Shown here piece by piece: positions 36,438 to 45,947 of a stretch of DNA of 64,000 nt. A model generated the notes under the pieces. It worked only from the letters and a program-made list of their open reading frames with translations. It was not told where the DNA came from and ran no database searches. Numbering within the stretch: position 1 is the stretch's first letter; each line of letters opens with the position of its first letter. The stretch covers positions 62,001-126,000 of the forward strand of contig CAWELU010000042.1 of NCBI GenBank assembly GCA_963809965.1, written 5' to 3'. The stretch is from CAIWHR01 sp963809965. Its GTDB lineage: Bacteria > Pseudomonadota > Gammaproteobacteria > Burkholderiales > Casimicrobiaceae. Position numbers and translations under genes: made by a program.

Positions 36438-38945
36438 ATGCGCCCCCCGACGACCGGTGCCGAACCCCTGCTGCTCGAGGAATCCGTCACCGGCAAGGCG
36501 TCGGAAGCCGCTGCGAACTCCGCAGCGGTCCATTGCTTCCACTGCGGCAATGCCATCACCGAGGCGGCACGCTGGCGCGCGGTCATCAATGGCGCGCCGC
36601 GCAGCTTCTGCTGTGCGGGCTGCCTCGGGATCGCGCAGACGATTCATGCAGCGGGGCTCGATGCCTTTTACGATCGGCGCACCGTCGCGGCCGAGCGTGC
36701 CGAGCCGGAATACGATGCCCGGGACGAATGGTCGCATTGGGACGAGGCGGCCGCGCAGGGGGGCCTGGTCCGGGCGCCGGCTGAAGGGAAGCGGGAGGTC
36801 TCGCTCCTGCTCGAGGGCATTCATTGCGGCGCGTGCGTGTGGCTGATCGAGTCGTGGCTCGGCGGCTGTCCTGGCGTCCTCGAGGCGAGCGTCAACTTCG
36901 CGACGCGGCGGGCACGCGTGGTCTGGGATCCGGAGAAGACTCGCCTTTCCGACCTGCTGCGCGCGATTCCGGCCGTCGGCTATCACGCCTATCCCTACGA
37001 TCCCGCGCGTCGCGAAATGCTCGCACGGCGAGAATCGCGGGCGCTGTTGCTGCGAATGGCAGTCGCCCTGCTCGCGATGATGCAGGTGATGATGTTCGCG
37101 GTGCCGGCGTACATCACCGCCGACGGGATCGAGCCCGCGCATCGGCGATTGCTCGAATGGGCGAGCCTGACGCTGACGTTGCCGGCGCTCCTCTATTCTG
37201 CTGCGCCGTTCTTCCGCGGCGCGTGGCGCGATCTGAAGCTCGCTCGTCCCGGCATGGACGTTCCCGTCGCGCTCGGCCTCGCCGCCGCATTTGGGGCCAG
37301 CGCCTGGGCGACGATCGGCGGCACCGGCGCCGTGTACTACGACTCGGTGACGATGTTCATCGCATTGCTGCTCGTCGCCCGCTACGTCGAGCTCGTCGCG
37401 CGACGCCGCGCAGGCGACGCCGTCGAGGCGGTCGCGCGGGCGCGGCCGGCCACCGCCGAACGCTTTGTCGCATGGCCCGCGGAACAGAATGTCGAGACGG
37501 TCGGCGCTGCGACGCTGGTTGCGGGCGACGTCGTGCTCGTGCGGCCCGGTGCGAGGATTCCGGCGGACGGGACGGTCATCAGCGGCCGCGCGAGCGTCGA
37601 AGAAGCCGTTCTGACCGGCGAATCGCTTCCGTCGACAAAGAGGGAAGGCGATCGCGTGCTCGCCGGCAGTGTCGCCCGCGACGCTGCCTTGGTGGTCGGC
37701 GTCACCGCGGGGGGCGAGGAGACGCGCCTGGCCGCGATCGAGCGGCTCTCCGAACGCGCGGCGGGCGAGCGGCCACGGCTAGCGCGCGTTGCCGACCGGA
37801 TCGCGGCGTGGTTCGTCGGCGCACTCCTCGTGCTCGCGGCGGCCACGGCCCTCGTCTGGTGGCAGCTCGACCCATCGCGCGTGCTCGCCGTGACGTTCGC
37901 ATTGCTGGTTGTGTCGTGCCCGTGCGCGTTGTCGTTGGCGACGCCAGCCGCGCTCGCGGCGGCGACCGGCGCGCTCGGCCGCCGTCAGGTCGTGGTTGCG
38001 CGTGCCGATGCGCTGGAGACGCTTTCGCGTGTCACGCATGTCGTGTTCGACAAGACGGGTACGCTCACGACGGGAAAGATCGCGCTGCTCGACGTGCTGC
38101 CCCAGGGAGTCGCGACCCGGGACGAGGTGATCGCCCTGGCCGCGGCCCTGGAGGCGCAGTCGGAGCATCCGCTGGCGCTCGCCTTGCGCCGTGAGGCGCC
38201 GGCGCGCGTGCCCGTCGTCACGGATCTGAAGACCGTGCCGGGGCAGGGCGTGGAAGGCGTTGCCGCCGGTCGGGTCGTGCGGCTTGGTCGTCCTGATTTT
38301 GTCGGCGAGCTGTCGGAATCGCGCCTGCCGGCGGCCGAACAGGTGGGTGCTGCCGCATCCGTCGTGGCGCTGGGCGACGCATGCGGATTGATTGCGCTGT
38401 TTGCGCTGGGTGATGCTCCACGACCGGGGGCGGCCGCACTCATCGCGCGGCTGACCGCGCTCGGCATCGTGCCGATGCTCGTTTCGGGAGATCGCGCGGC
38501 GACCGTGACCACCGCCGCCAGGGCGATCGGGATAGCGGATGCTCGCGGCGATGCGCTGCCGGAGGACAAGCGTGCGGTGGTGGCGCGACTGCAGGCCGGA
38601 GGGGCGATCGTCGCGATGGTCGGCGACGGCATCAACGACGCCCCGTCGCTCGCGCAGGCGCAGGTCTCGGTGAGTCTCGGCAGCGCGACCCCGCTGGCGC
38701 AGTGGACGGCGGACGTCGTGGTGCTGTCCGACGAGCTGTCACGCATCGCCGACGCGATCGTGCACGCGCGGCGCACGTTCCGCGTCGTCCGCGAGAACCT
38801 CGCCTGGGCATTCGTCTACAATCTGGTTGCGATTCCGGCCGCGGCGTTCGGTTACGTGACGCCGCTCGTCGCGGCGCTCGGCATGTCGGCGTCCTCGCTC
38901 GCCGTGGTGGGCAACGCGCTTCGTGTCGCCCGCATCCGGACGTAA
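36438..38945 (+). CDS. ccoI: Copper-transporting P1B-type ATPase CcoI
   Basis: Copper-exporting ATPase that supplies CuB for cbb3 oxidase assembly. About 835 residues. Features: an N-terminal Cys-rich metal region (HCFHCGNAI; FCCAGCLG), a heavy-metal-associated domain with GIHCGACVW, eight predicted membrane helices, the transmembrane ion motif VSCPCALSLATP near 494, the phosphorylation site DKTGTLT with Asp538, and the hinge MVGDGINDAPSLAQA. The CxxC-rich N-terminus and position ahead of ccoS-ccoN are diagnostic of CcoI/FixI. ATG at 36438 is chosen over the upstream frame. No frameshifts. Confidence 0.92.
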   Translation: MRPPTTGAEPLLLEESVTGKASEAAANSAAVHCFHCGNAITEAARWRAVINGAPRSFCCAGCLGIAQTIHAAGLDAFYDRRTVAAERAEPEYDARDEWSHWDEAAAQGGLVRAPAEGKREVSLLLEGIHCGACVWLIESWLGGCPGVLEASVNFATRRARVVWDPEKTRLSDLLRAIPAVGYHAYPYDPARREMLARRESRALLLRMAVALLAMMQVMMFAVPAYITADGIEPAHRRLLEWASLTLTLPALLYSAAPFFRGAWRDLKLARPGMDVPVALGLAAAFGASAWATIGGTGAVYYDSVTMFIALLLVARYVELVARRRAGDAVEAVARARPATAERFVAWPAEQNVETVGAATLVAGDVVLVRPGARIPADGTVISGRASVEEAVLTGESLPSTKREGDRVLAGSVARDAALVVGVTAGGEETRLAAIERLSERAAGERPRLARVADRIAAWFVGALLVLAAATALVWWQLDPSRVLAVTFALLVVSCPCALSLATPAALAAATGALGRRQVVVARADALETLSRVTHVVFDKTGTLTTGKIALLDVLPQGVATRDEVIALAAALEAQSEHPLALALRREAPARVPVVTDLKTVPGQGVEGVAAGRVVRLGRPDFVGELSESRLPAAEQVGAAASVVALGDACGLIALFALGDAPRPGAAALIARLTALGIVPMLVSGDRAATVTTAARAIGIADARGDALPEDKRAVVARLQAGGAIVAMVGDGINDAPSLAQAQVSVSLGSATPLAQWTADVVVLSDELSRIADAIVHARRTFRVVRENLAWAFVYNLVAIPAAAFGYVTPLVAALGMSASSLAVVGNALRVARIRT

Positions 38946-38994
38946 TGGAATAGCGTTGACGCGCGCGAGGGCGCGCGGAGCTGAGGACAAGCGC

Positions 38995-39228
38995 ATGGAA
39001 GTCCTGTTCCTGCTGATTCCGCTGTCGGTCGTGCTGGCGCTCCTGATCGGCGTCGGGTTCTGGTGGTCCGTGAAAAGCGGCCAGTTCGACGATCTGGAGG
39101 GGCCGGCACACCGGATTCTCACCGACGACGATTCCGCCGCTGCGCGCGCCGAACCGCACGCGGACAAGCAGAAAGCGGTGTCCGAGGCTTTGATTTCAGT
39201 CAACCCTGCGGAATCGAGCCGCCGGTAG
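38995..39228 (+). CDS. ccoS: cbb3 oxidase maturation protein CcoS
   Basis: Protein of 77 residues with one N-terminal membrane helix (EVLFLLIPLSVVLALLIGVGFWW) followed by the conserved SVKSGQFDDLEGPAHRIL segment that defines CcoS. Needed for cofactor insertion into the oxidase. It sits between ccoI and ccoN in the operon. Confidence 0.9.
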   Translation: MEVLFLLIPLSVVLALLIGVGFWWSVKSGQFDDLEGPAHRILTDDDSAAARAEPHADKQKAVSEALISVNPAESSRR

Positions 39229-39360
39229 GATCACCCGTTGCACAATGGCGGCGACGGCACAGGGGGTGGCGTCACCGCGAACCCAAGGCATCGAGGATGG
39301 CGCGCGCGACACCACGGGCGGCACGCGGCGCGGCGACAAGTGGCAGCACGGGGGATGACG

Positions 39361-40794
39361 ATGAATGCAGCGGGTGCGACGACGTTCAACTACAAGGTGG
39401 TGCGCCAATTCGCCATCGTGACGGTGATCTGGGGGATCGTGGGCATGCTGGTGGGCGTGATCATCGCCGCCCAGCTCCTCTGGCCGGCGCTCAATTTCGA
39501 CATTCCGTGGCTGTCCTACGGCCGGCTGCGGCCGCTGCACACGAACGCGGTGATCTTCGCGTTCGGCGGCTCGGCGCTGTTCGCGACGTCGTACTACGTC
39601 GTGCAGCGCACGTGCCAGGTACGGCTCTTCGGCGACGCCCTGGCGGCGTTCACGTTCTGGGGCTGGCAGGCGGTGATCGTTCTGGCGGCGATCACACTGC
39701 CGCTCGGGTTCACCAGCGGCAAGGAATACGCCGAGCTCGAATGGCCGATCGACATCCTCATCACGCTCGTGTGGGTCGCGTATGCGGTCGTGTTCTTCGG
39801 CACCATCGTGAAGCGCAAGACGCCGCACATCTACGTCGCCAACTGGTTCTACGGCGCGTACATCCTGACGATCGCGCTCCTGCACGTCGTCAACAGCGCC
39901 GAGATCCCGGTGACGATGTGGAAGTCGTATTCCGCGTACGCCGGCGTGCAGGACGCGATGGTGCAATGGTGGTACGGACACAACGCCGTCGGGTTCTTAC
40001 TCACGGCGGGCTTCCTCGGGATCATGTACTACTTCGTGCCCAAGCAGGCAGGGCGGCCGATCTATTCGTACCGGCTCTCCGTCGTGCACTTCTGGGCGCT
40101 GATCTTCACCTACATGTGGGCGGGCCCGCACCACCTCCACTACACGGCGCTGCCGGACTGGACGCAGTCGCTCGGCATGCTCTTCTCGCTGATCCTGCTC
40201 GCGCCGTCGTGGGGCGGCATGATCAACGGGATCATGACGCTGTCCGGAGCCTGGCACAAGCTGCGGGAGGATCCGATCCTCAAGTTCCTGATCGTCTCGT
40301 TGTCGTTCTACGGGATGAGCACGTTCGAGGGGCCGATGATGTCGATCAAGACGGTCAACGCGCTGTCCCACTACACCGACTGGACCATCGGGCACGTGCA
40401 TTCGGGGGCGCTCGGCTGGGTGGCCTTCATCTCGATCGGGGCGATCTACTACCTGATCCCGCGGATGTTCGGCAAGAACGAGATGTGGTCGATCCCGCTC
40501 GTCACCGCGCACTTCTGGATCGCGACGATCGGCGTCGTGCTCTACATCGCCGCGATGTGGATCGCGGGCGTGATGCAAGGGCTGATGTGGCGTGCGGTCA
40601 ATGCCGACGGCACGTTGACCTATGCCTTCGTCGAGAGCGTCAAGGCGACGTATCCGTTCTACGCGATCCGGCTCCTGGGCGGCACGCTCTTCCTTGCGGG
40701 CATGCTGATCATGGCCTACAACGTGGCCCGAACGGCGGCGGGCGGCAAGGCGATCGAGGGCGAGATCCCGGCCTCGGCGCCGGCGCACGCGTGA
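39361..40794 (+). CDS. ccoN: cbb3-type cytochrome c oxidase subunit I CcoN
   Basis: Catalytic heme-copper subunit (haem b, b3 and CuB) of 477 residues with about 12 membrane helices. Conserved His ligands occur in LRPLHTNAVIFAFGGSAL, YGHNAVGFLLTAGFLGIMYYFVP and MWAGPHHLHYTALPDW; the C-terminal HVHSGALGWVAFISIGAIYY carries the low- and high-spin haem histidines. It reduces oxygen to water with high affinity and pumps protons. ATG at 39361 has GGGGGAT upstream; an in-frame ATG six bases earlier is the alternative. Confidence 0.95.
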   Translation: MNAAGATTFNYKVVRQFAIVTVIWGIVGMLVGVIIAAQLLWPALNFDIPWLSYGRLRPLHTNAVIFAFGGSALFATSYYVVQRTCQVRLFGDALAAFTFWGWQAVIVLAAITLPLGFTSGKEYAELEWPIDILITLVWVAYAVVFFGTIVKRKTPHIYVANWFYGAYILTIALLHVVNSAEIPVTMWKSYSAYAGVQDAMVQWWYGHNAVGFLLTAGFLGIMYYFVPKQAGRPIYSYRLSVVHFWALIFTYMWAGPHHLHYTALPDWTQSLGMLFSLILLAPSWGGMINGIMTLSGAWHKLREDPILKFLIVSLSFYGMSTFEGPMMSIKTVNALSHYTDWTIGHVHSGALGWVAFISIGAIYYLIPRMFGKNEMWSIPLVTAHFWIATIGVVLYIAAMWIAGVMQGLMWRAVNADGTLTYAFVESVKATYPFYAIRLLGGTLFLAGMLIMAYNVARTAAGGKAIEGEIPASAPAHA

Positions 40795-40822
40795 CTTGGC
40801 GCGCGGTCGCGAGGAGCGAACG

Positions 40823-41437
40823 ATGAAGCTCAATCAGGAAACAATCGAGAAAAACGTCGGCTGGATGATCGTCCTGGTCATCCTGGTCGTCAGCGTGGGC
40901 GGTCTCGCGGAAATCGTTCCGCTTTATTTCCAGAAGTCGACGACGGAGCCGGTGGCGGGGGTCAAGCCGTACACGGCCTTGCAGCTCACCGGACGCGACG
41001 TCTACCTGCGCGAGGGCTGCTACAACTGCCATTCGCAGATGATCCGGCCCTTCCGCGCCGAGACCGAGCGCTATGGTCCCTACTCGGTCGCGGGCGAATT
41101 CGTCTACGACCACCCGTTCCAGTGGGGCAGCAAGCGCACGGGGCCCGACCTCGCACGCGTCGGCGGACGCTACTCGGACGACTGGCACCGGGTCCACCTC
41201 GCCAACCCACGCGACGTGGTTCCCGAGTCGAACATGCCGGGCTACCCGTGGCTCGCCAGGTCGGCCGCGAACTCGGAGGACATCCAGGCGAAGATGAAGG
41301 CGCTGCGCGTGGTCGGCGTGCCGTACACCGACGCGGAGATAGCGAAAGCGCCCGACGAACTCAAGGGCAGGACCGAGGAAGACGCGCTGGTCGCATACCT
41401 GCAGAACCTCGGACTCGCCATGAAGAGCGCGAGGTGA
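40823..41437 (+). CDS. ccoO: cbb3 oxidase mono-haem subunit CcoO
   Basis: Membrane-anchored c-type cytochrome of 204 residues: one N-terminal helix (MIVLVILVVSVGGLAEIVPLY) and a single haem c site CYNCHSQ at residues 66-70, with the distal Met region near PESNMPGYPWLA. It passes electrons from CcoP to CcoN. Starts 28 bases after ccoN. Confidence 0.95.
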   Translation: MKLNQETIEKNVGWMIVLVILVVSVGGLAEIVPLYFQKSTTEPVAGVKPYTALQLTGRDVYLREGCYNCHSQMIRPFRAETERYGPYSVAGEFVYDHPFQWGSKRTGPDLARVGGRYSDDWHRVHLANPRDVVPESNMPGYPWLARSAANSEDIQAKMKALRVVGVPYTDAEIAKAPDELKGRTEEDALVAYLQNLGLAMKSAR

Positions 41438-41440
41438 GCG

Positions 41441-41623
41441 ATGGATGCCTTCTTCACCGTATTGGGAAGCGTGACGACGGTGCTGGCCTTCGTGGCCTTC
41501 CTGGGCGTCGTGGCCTGGGCGTACAGCAAGCGGCGCCGCGCGGCGTTCGAGGAGGCGGCGAACGCACCGTTTGCGCTGCCCGACGACGCGGCAGCCCCCG
41601 ATAGCGCGGAGCGGCGGTCATGA
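41441..41623 (+). CDS. ccoQ: cbb3 oxidase small subunit CcoQ
   Basis: Protein of 60 residues with one membrane helix (VLGSVTTVLAFVAFLGVVAWAYS) and a basic SKRRRAAFEEA turn, typical of CcoQ, which stabilises the complex. Its TGA overlaps the ccoP ATG (ATGA), coupling translation. Confidence 0.88.
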   Translation: MDAFFTVLGSVTTVLAFVAFLGVVAWAYSKRRRAAFEEAANAPFALPDDAAAPDSAERRS

Positions 41624-42582
41624 GCGATTTCACGTCGAATTTCTGGAACTGGTACGTCATCCTCTTCACGGTGGCGGGAATCGCATACTGCGCGTACCTG
41701 CTCCTCGCGACCGGCCGGATGAAGGTCAAGCCCGGTCCATCGGGCGCCGGCCCCGGGCCCGCCGGCGCGGTCGAGACGACCGGGCACACCTGGGACGTCG
41801 ACCTCGCGGAGTACAACAATCCGCTCCCGCGCTGGTGGATGTGGCTGTTCTGGATCACCATCGTCTTTTCGATCGTGTACCTCGTCGTCTATCCGGGACT
41901 GGGGAAGTTCCCTGGCGTCTTCGCTTGGACATCGGCCGGCGCGTACTCGAGGGAAACCGCCGATGCCGATGCCAAGCTGAAACCGCTCTACGACAAGTAC
42001 CTGGCGATGGAACTGCCAGCGATTGCGGCCGACCCCCAGGGGCGCGCGATGGGCGAGCGGATCTTTCTTAACAACTGCGCTCCCTGCCACGGTTCGGATG
42101 CCGCGGGGTCCGTGGGTTTCCCGAACCTGACCGACCGCGACTGGCTCTATGGGGGCGAGCCGGCGGCAATCGTGACGTCCGTAACCGATGGACGCATGGG
42201 CGTAATGCCGCCGCTCGGCGCGGCGCTGGGCGCGGACGGCGTCAAGAATGTGGTTGCGTACGTGCGCTCGCTCTCGGCGTTGCCCCACGATTCGCTCAAG
42301 GCGCAGCTCGGCAAGCCGTTGTTCGAGCAGAACTGCTCGGCCTGCCATGGTGCGGACGGCAAGGGCAACCAGGCGCTCGGGGCGCCGAATCTGACCGATC
42401 CGATCTGGCTCTACGGCAGCGCGGAAGCGACGATTGCCGAAGGCATCAACAAGGGGCGCCACATCGGCATGCCGGAAGGGCAGACGCCGATGCCTTCGTT
42501 CAAGAACACTCTCGGGCCGGCGCGGATCAATCTGGTTGCCGGGTACGTCTGGAGCCTCTCGAACAAGCCGGCCGCCAAGTGA
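41620..42582 (+). CDS. ccoP: cbb3 oxidase di-haem subunit CcoP
   Basis: Protein of 320 residues: two N-terminal membrane helices, the conserved EYNNPLPRWWMWLFWITIVF segment, and two cytochrome c domains with CAPCHG (residue 153) and CSACHG (residue 239). It is the electron entry point of the oxidase. The duplicated PNLTDxxWLYGG/S blocks after each haem site are typical of the tandem CcoP domains. Confidence 0.95.
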   Translation: MSDFTSNFWNWYVILFTVAGIAYCAYLLLATGRMKVKPGPSGAGPGPAGAVETTGHTWDVDLAEYNNPLPRWWMWLFWITIVFSIVYLVVYPGLGKFPGVFAWTSAGAYSRETADADAKLKPLYDKYLAMELPAIAADPQGRAMGERIFLNNCAPCHGSDAAGSVGFPNLTDRDWLYGGEPAAIVTSVTDGRMGVMPPLGAALGADGVKNVVAYVRSLSALPHDSLKAQLGKPLFEQNCSACHGADGKGNQALGAPNLTDPIWLYGSAEATIAEGINKGRHIGMPEGQTPMPSFKNTLGPARINLVAGYVWSLSNKPAAK

Positions 42583-42697
42583 CGAGTTGCGCGGCCGTGG
42601 CTGCGCGGCGGCGCGCGGCCACGATGCGCAGGCGGGGCGCGCATGGACGCGCCTTTGTTTTTTGCGTTCCTACGACGTGCGGCCGATACTCCTTCCT

Positions 42698-44188
42698 GTG
42701 AACGCAGCCGACAAATCGCTTCCGCTCGTGACGCCTCCCGCGAGCAGCGCGCCGGTCGCAGAGGAGACGGCGCTCTACGAGATCCGGAAGAAGATCTACC
42801 CGCGCGCGGTGAGCGGAAAATTCATGCGCTGGCGCTGGGCGCTGATCTTCGCCACGCAGCTCGTCTACTACGGAATGCCGTGGCTCTCGTGGAACGATCG
42901 CCAGGCCGTGCTGTTCGACATCGCGGCCCGCAAGTTCTACATCTTCGGGCTGGTGTTCTGGCCGCAGGACGTGATCTATCTTTCGGTCCTGCTCATCCTT
43001 GCGGCATTCTCGTTGTTCCTGTTCACCGCGATCGCGGGGCGGCTGTGGTGCGGCTACGCGTGTCCGCAGACCGTCTACACCGAGATCTTCCTCTGGGTCG
43101 AACGCAAGATCGAGGGCGACCGGACGGCGCGGATGCGGCTCGACCGCGAAGCGCTGTCTCTATCCAAGTTCGCCAAGAAGGCGGCGAAGCACGCGGTCTG
43201 GATCGCCATCGCGGTGTGGACCGGCGTCACGTTCGTCGGATACTTCACGCCGATGCGAACGCTTCTCGGCGCCGTTCCCGCCGGCCTCGGCGGCTGGGAG
43301 ACGTTCTGGATCCTGTTCTACGGCTTCGCGACGTACGGCAACGCAGGCTGGATGCGCGAGCAGGTCTGCAAGTACATGTGCCCTTACGCGCGCTTCCAGT
43401 CGGTCATGTTCGACCGGGACACGCTCGTCATCACCTACGACACCGGACGCGGCGAGCCGCGCGGGGCGCGCAGCAGAAAGACCGATCTCAAGGCGGCCGG
43501 CCTGGGCCACTGCGTGGACTGCAACATCTGCGTCCAGGTGTGTCCGACGGGGATCGACATCCGCAAAGGACTGCAGTACGAATGCATCGGCTGTGCGGCC
43601 TGCATCGACGGCTGCAATCAGGTGATGGACCGGATGGGTTATCCGGCGGGATTGATCCGCTATGCGACCGAGAATTCCCTGGCCAAGGGCTACGACGCGG
43701 CGACAATGTGGAAGCGCGTGTTTCGGATCCGCACGCTGATCTACATGGGCTTGCTCGCGATCGTCGTCGTCGCGGCCGGCGTATCGCTCGCGCTGCGCAA
43801 TCCGCTCAAGGTCGACGTGATCCGCGACCGCGGCGCGCTCGCGCGCGAGGCGGCACCTGGCATCGTCGAGAACGTCTACCGGCTGCAGATCATGAACACC
43901 GACGAGAAGCCGCATGCGTTCACGATCCGCGCGAAGGGGCTGCGCGATCTCACGGTCACCGGCCTCGCGCAGCCGATCGAGGTCAACGCAGCGTCGACAC
44001 GGCTCGTGCCACTTATTCTGCGTGCGCCGGTCGAGGCTGCCGACCACGATGAACACGGCGAGCGGGACGAGCACGAGCACGAATCGGCGCGGCAGAAATC
44101 GCGCAAGATCGAGATCGTCGTCAGCGCGCAGGACGACGCGAGCGTGGAGCGCCACGAGAAGTCGAGCTTCATCTTCCCGCGGCAGTGA
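42698..44188 (+). CDS. ccoG: CcoG/RdxA cbb3 oxidase accessory protein
   Basis: Membrane iron-sulfur protein of 496 residues that reduces copper for cbb3 assembly. It has about five helices, the RLWCGYACPQTVYTE motif, two 4Fe-4S ferredoxin motifs (CVDCNICVQVCPTG and CIGCAACIDGC) and a C-terminal Ig-like domain. That domain carries an unusual acidic, His-rich insertion (DHDEHGERDEHEHE) near residue 448 that could bind metal. GTG at 42698 begins VNAADKSLPLVTPP. It follows ccoP after a 115-base gap. Confidence 0.92.
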   Translation: MNAADKSLPLVTPPASSAPVAEETALYEIRKKIYPRAVSGKFMRWRWALIFATQLVYYGMPWLSWNDRQAVLFDIAARKFYIFGLVFWPQDVIYLSVLLILAAFSLFLFTAIAGRLWCGYACPQTVYTEIFLWVERKIEGDRTARMRLDREALSLSKFAKKAAKHAVWIAIAVWTGVTFVGYFTPMRTLLGAVPAGLGGWETFWILFYGFATYGNAGWMREQVCKYMCPYARFQSVMFDRDTLVITYDTGRGEPRGARSRKTDLKAAGLGHCVDCNICVQVCPTGIDIRKGLQYECIGCAACIDGCNQVMDRMGYPAGLIRYATENSLAKGYDAATMWKRVFRIRTLIYMGLLAIVVVAAGVSLALRNPLKVDVIRDRGALAREAAPGIVENVYRLQIMNTDEKPHAFTIRAKGLRDLTVTGLAQPIEVNAASTRLVPLILRAPVEAADHDEHGERDEHEHESARQKSRKIEIVVSAQDDASVERHEKSSFIFPRQ

Positions 44189-44204
44189 AGAACGAAAGGT
44201 TGGG

Positions 44205-44726
44205 ATGACCGCACGCACGATCCAGGCAAACGTCACCCCTTGGTACCGGCAGCGTTGGCCATGGCTGCTGATCGCCGGGCCTGCGATCGTGGTCGTCGCC
44301 GCGATCGTCACGCTCTTGCTCGCCGTGGCGTCCGACGACGGCGTCATCGCGGACGACTACTACAAGCGTGGGCTCGTGATCAACAAGGAGCTCGAGCGTA
44401 CCCGGAAGGCCGAAGCCATGCACCTCGGCGCCGTGCTCGATGTGGCGGGCGATGGAGCGCTGCGACTTGCATTGGCCGGGTTCGAGAGCGGCGTCGCGGG
44501 TCCCCCCGCGGTCCGGGTCAAGTTCGCGCACGCGACCCGAGCGGGATTCGATCGAATGGCGACCCTGGCGCAGGGACCGGATGGCAACTACGCGGGCAAC
44601 ATCACCCCCCTTCCCCCCGGCCGCTGGCTAATCACCGTCGAGACCGACGACTGGCGCATGCCGATGGCGGAAGCCGGCGTCACGTCAGGCGAGGTGCGGC
44701 TCGGGGCGGCCCGGATCGCGCGTTGA
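44205..44726 (+). CDS. ccoH: FixH/CcoH family protein
   Basis: Protein of 173 residues with one N-terminal membrane helix (PWLLIAGPAIVVVAAIVTLLLAV) followed by DDYYKRGLVINKELER, the conserved FixH signature, and a periplasmic beta domain. It is required for stable cbb3 assembly, working with CcoI and CcoG. Starts 16 bases after ccoG. Confidence 0.9.
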   Translation: MTARTIQANVTPWYRQRWPWLLIAGPAIVVVAAIVTLLLAVASDDGVIADDYYKRGLVINKELERTRKAEAMHLGAVLDVAGDGALRLALAGFESGVAGPPAVRVKFAHATRAGFDRMATLAQGPDGNYAGNITPLPPGRWLITVETDDWRMPMAEAGVTSGEVRLGAARIAR

Positions 44727-44784
44727 TCGTGGGATGCGGGCGCGACTAGGGGATCGAAGGCGAGCGCAAGTCGAGGAGGCAGCG

Positions 44785-45126
44785 ATGCAAGCGAACGGCA
44801 ACTTCGCGCGACGGGCAATGTGGGTCATATGGCCGGCTTTCTTGGTTGCCGGCATCGCCGAGGCTATCTTCTTCACCGTGTTCGACCCCTTCGAGCTCCA
44901 TTTCTTCGGCGCGCCGCTCGAAGTCTCGCGCGAGGTCATCTACACGATGGGATTCTTCGGATTCTGGGCGCTGGGGATCGTTTCGTCGGGGCTCACCGTC
45001 TTCCTCGAGCGCTCGCCCTGGGAGGTGAACCGGTGCCCGGTCGAGCCGCAGGCGCGTCCCCCGGGTTGTCCGAAGCGCGACGAGCCGGACGCCTGTTGCG
45101 CGGCGAACGAGGTCGGGCAGCGCTAA
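44785..45126 (+). CDS. Small membrane protein associated with the cbb3 cluster
   Basis: Protein of 113 residues with two membrane helices (MWVIWPAFLVAGIAEAIFFTVF; IYTMGFFGFWALGIVSSGLTVFL) and a short hydrophilic tail with four Cys, including a terminal CC pair (NRCPVE, PGCPKR, DACCAAN). No family name is recognised. It lies directly after ccoH in the same orientation, so a role in oxidase biogenesis or metal handling is possible. Its TAA overlaps the convergent fnr TAG. Confidence 0.65.
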   Translation: MQANGNFARRAMWVIWPAFLVAGIAEAIFFTVFDPFELHFFGAPLEVSREVIYTMGFFGFWALGIVSSGLTVFLERSPWEVNRCPVEPQARPPGCPKRDEPDACCAANEVGQR

Positions 45127-45917
45127 CCGCGCTGCCCGATGATCTGCTTCAGCGCACCCGGGTCGAGCAGCTTGACGGCGCGGCCCTGCACCTGGATCAG
45201 GCCCTCTTCCTGGAAGCGGGAGAAAAGGCGACTGACCGTTTCGAGCTTGAGGCCGAGGTAGCTGCCGATTTCCTCGCGGGTCATCCGCAGCACGTACTCG
45301 GTGGAGGAATAGCCTCGGCGGCGGTAACGCTCCGCGAGATTCAGAAGGAACACCGCGAGGCGCTCTTCCGCGCGCATGCTGCCGAGCAACAGCATGATAT
45401 TGTGGTCGCGCGAGATTTCCTTGGACAGAAAGCGATACAGATTATGCTGCAGCGGCGGGACGTTGCGCGCGAGGTCCTCCAGCCGCTCGAATGGGAGCAC
45501 GCAGACCTCGGTATCCTCGAGCGCGATCGCCTGGCAGCCGTGCCGATCGGTGCCGATGCCGTCCAGACCGATAATGTCGCCGAGCATGTGGTAGCCGGAA
45601 ACCTGCTCGCGGCCGTCCTCGGCGAGCACGGTGGTCTTGAGCGAGCCCAGCCGGATCGCGAACAGCGAGGCGAAGGATTCGCCCGCGCGGTAGAGCGTGT
45701 CGCCCTTCTTGAGCTTGACCCGGTTCCCGAGCGCGGCGTCCACCAGCTTCATTTCCTCGGGATTGAGACCGAGCGGCAGGCAGAGCTCGCGCATGCTGCA
45801 CGTCGAGCAATGCACCTTGAGGTCCCGGATCGAGATCACCGGCGCGGCCGGCGCGGGACTGGCCATCCGCGGCGTCAGTGCGGCAATGCCGTGCAGGGGT
45901 TTCGCTGGAAGCGTCAT
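45123..45917 (-). CDS. fnr: Fnr/Anr oxygen-sensing transcription regulator
   Basis: Crp/Fnr-family activator of 264 residues. The [4Fe-4S] cluster ligands are present: Cys37, Cys40 and Cys46 in HCSTCSMRELCLPLGL and Cys128 in HGCQAI, equivalent to E. coli Cys20/23/29/122. The DNA-recognition helix MTREEIGSYLGLKLETVSRLF has the ExxSR residues that read TTGAT half-sites. Loss of the cluster in oxygen would inactivate it. ATG at 45917 is supported by the family start; an FNR-type box lies 31 bases upstream, so autoregulation is likely. Confidence 0.93.
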   Translation of the reverse strand: MTLPAKPLHGIAALTPRMASPAPAAPVISIRDLKVHCSTCSMRELCLPLGLNPEEMKLVDAALGNRVKLKKGDTLYRAGESFASLFAIRLGSLKTTVLAEDGREQVSGYHMLGDIIGLDGIGTDRHGCQAIALEDTEVCVLPFERLEDLARNVPPLQHNLYRFLSKEISRDHNIMLLLGSMRAEERLAVFLLNLAERYRRRGYSSTEYVLRMTREEIGSYLGLKLETVSRLFSRFQEEGLIQVQGRAVKLLDPGALKQIIGQRG

Positions 45918-45947
45918 TGTGCGGTGATCGAAGCGGAAAAGCGCCGG

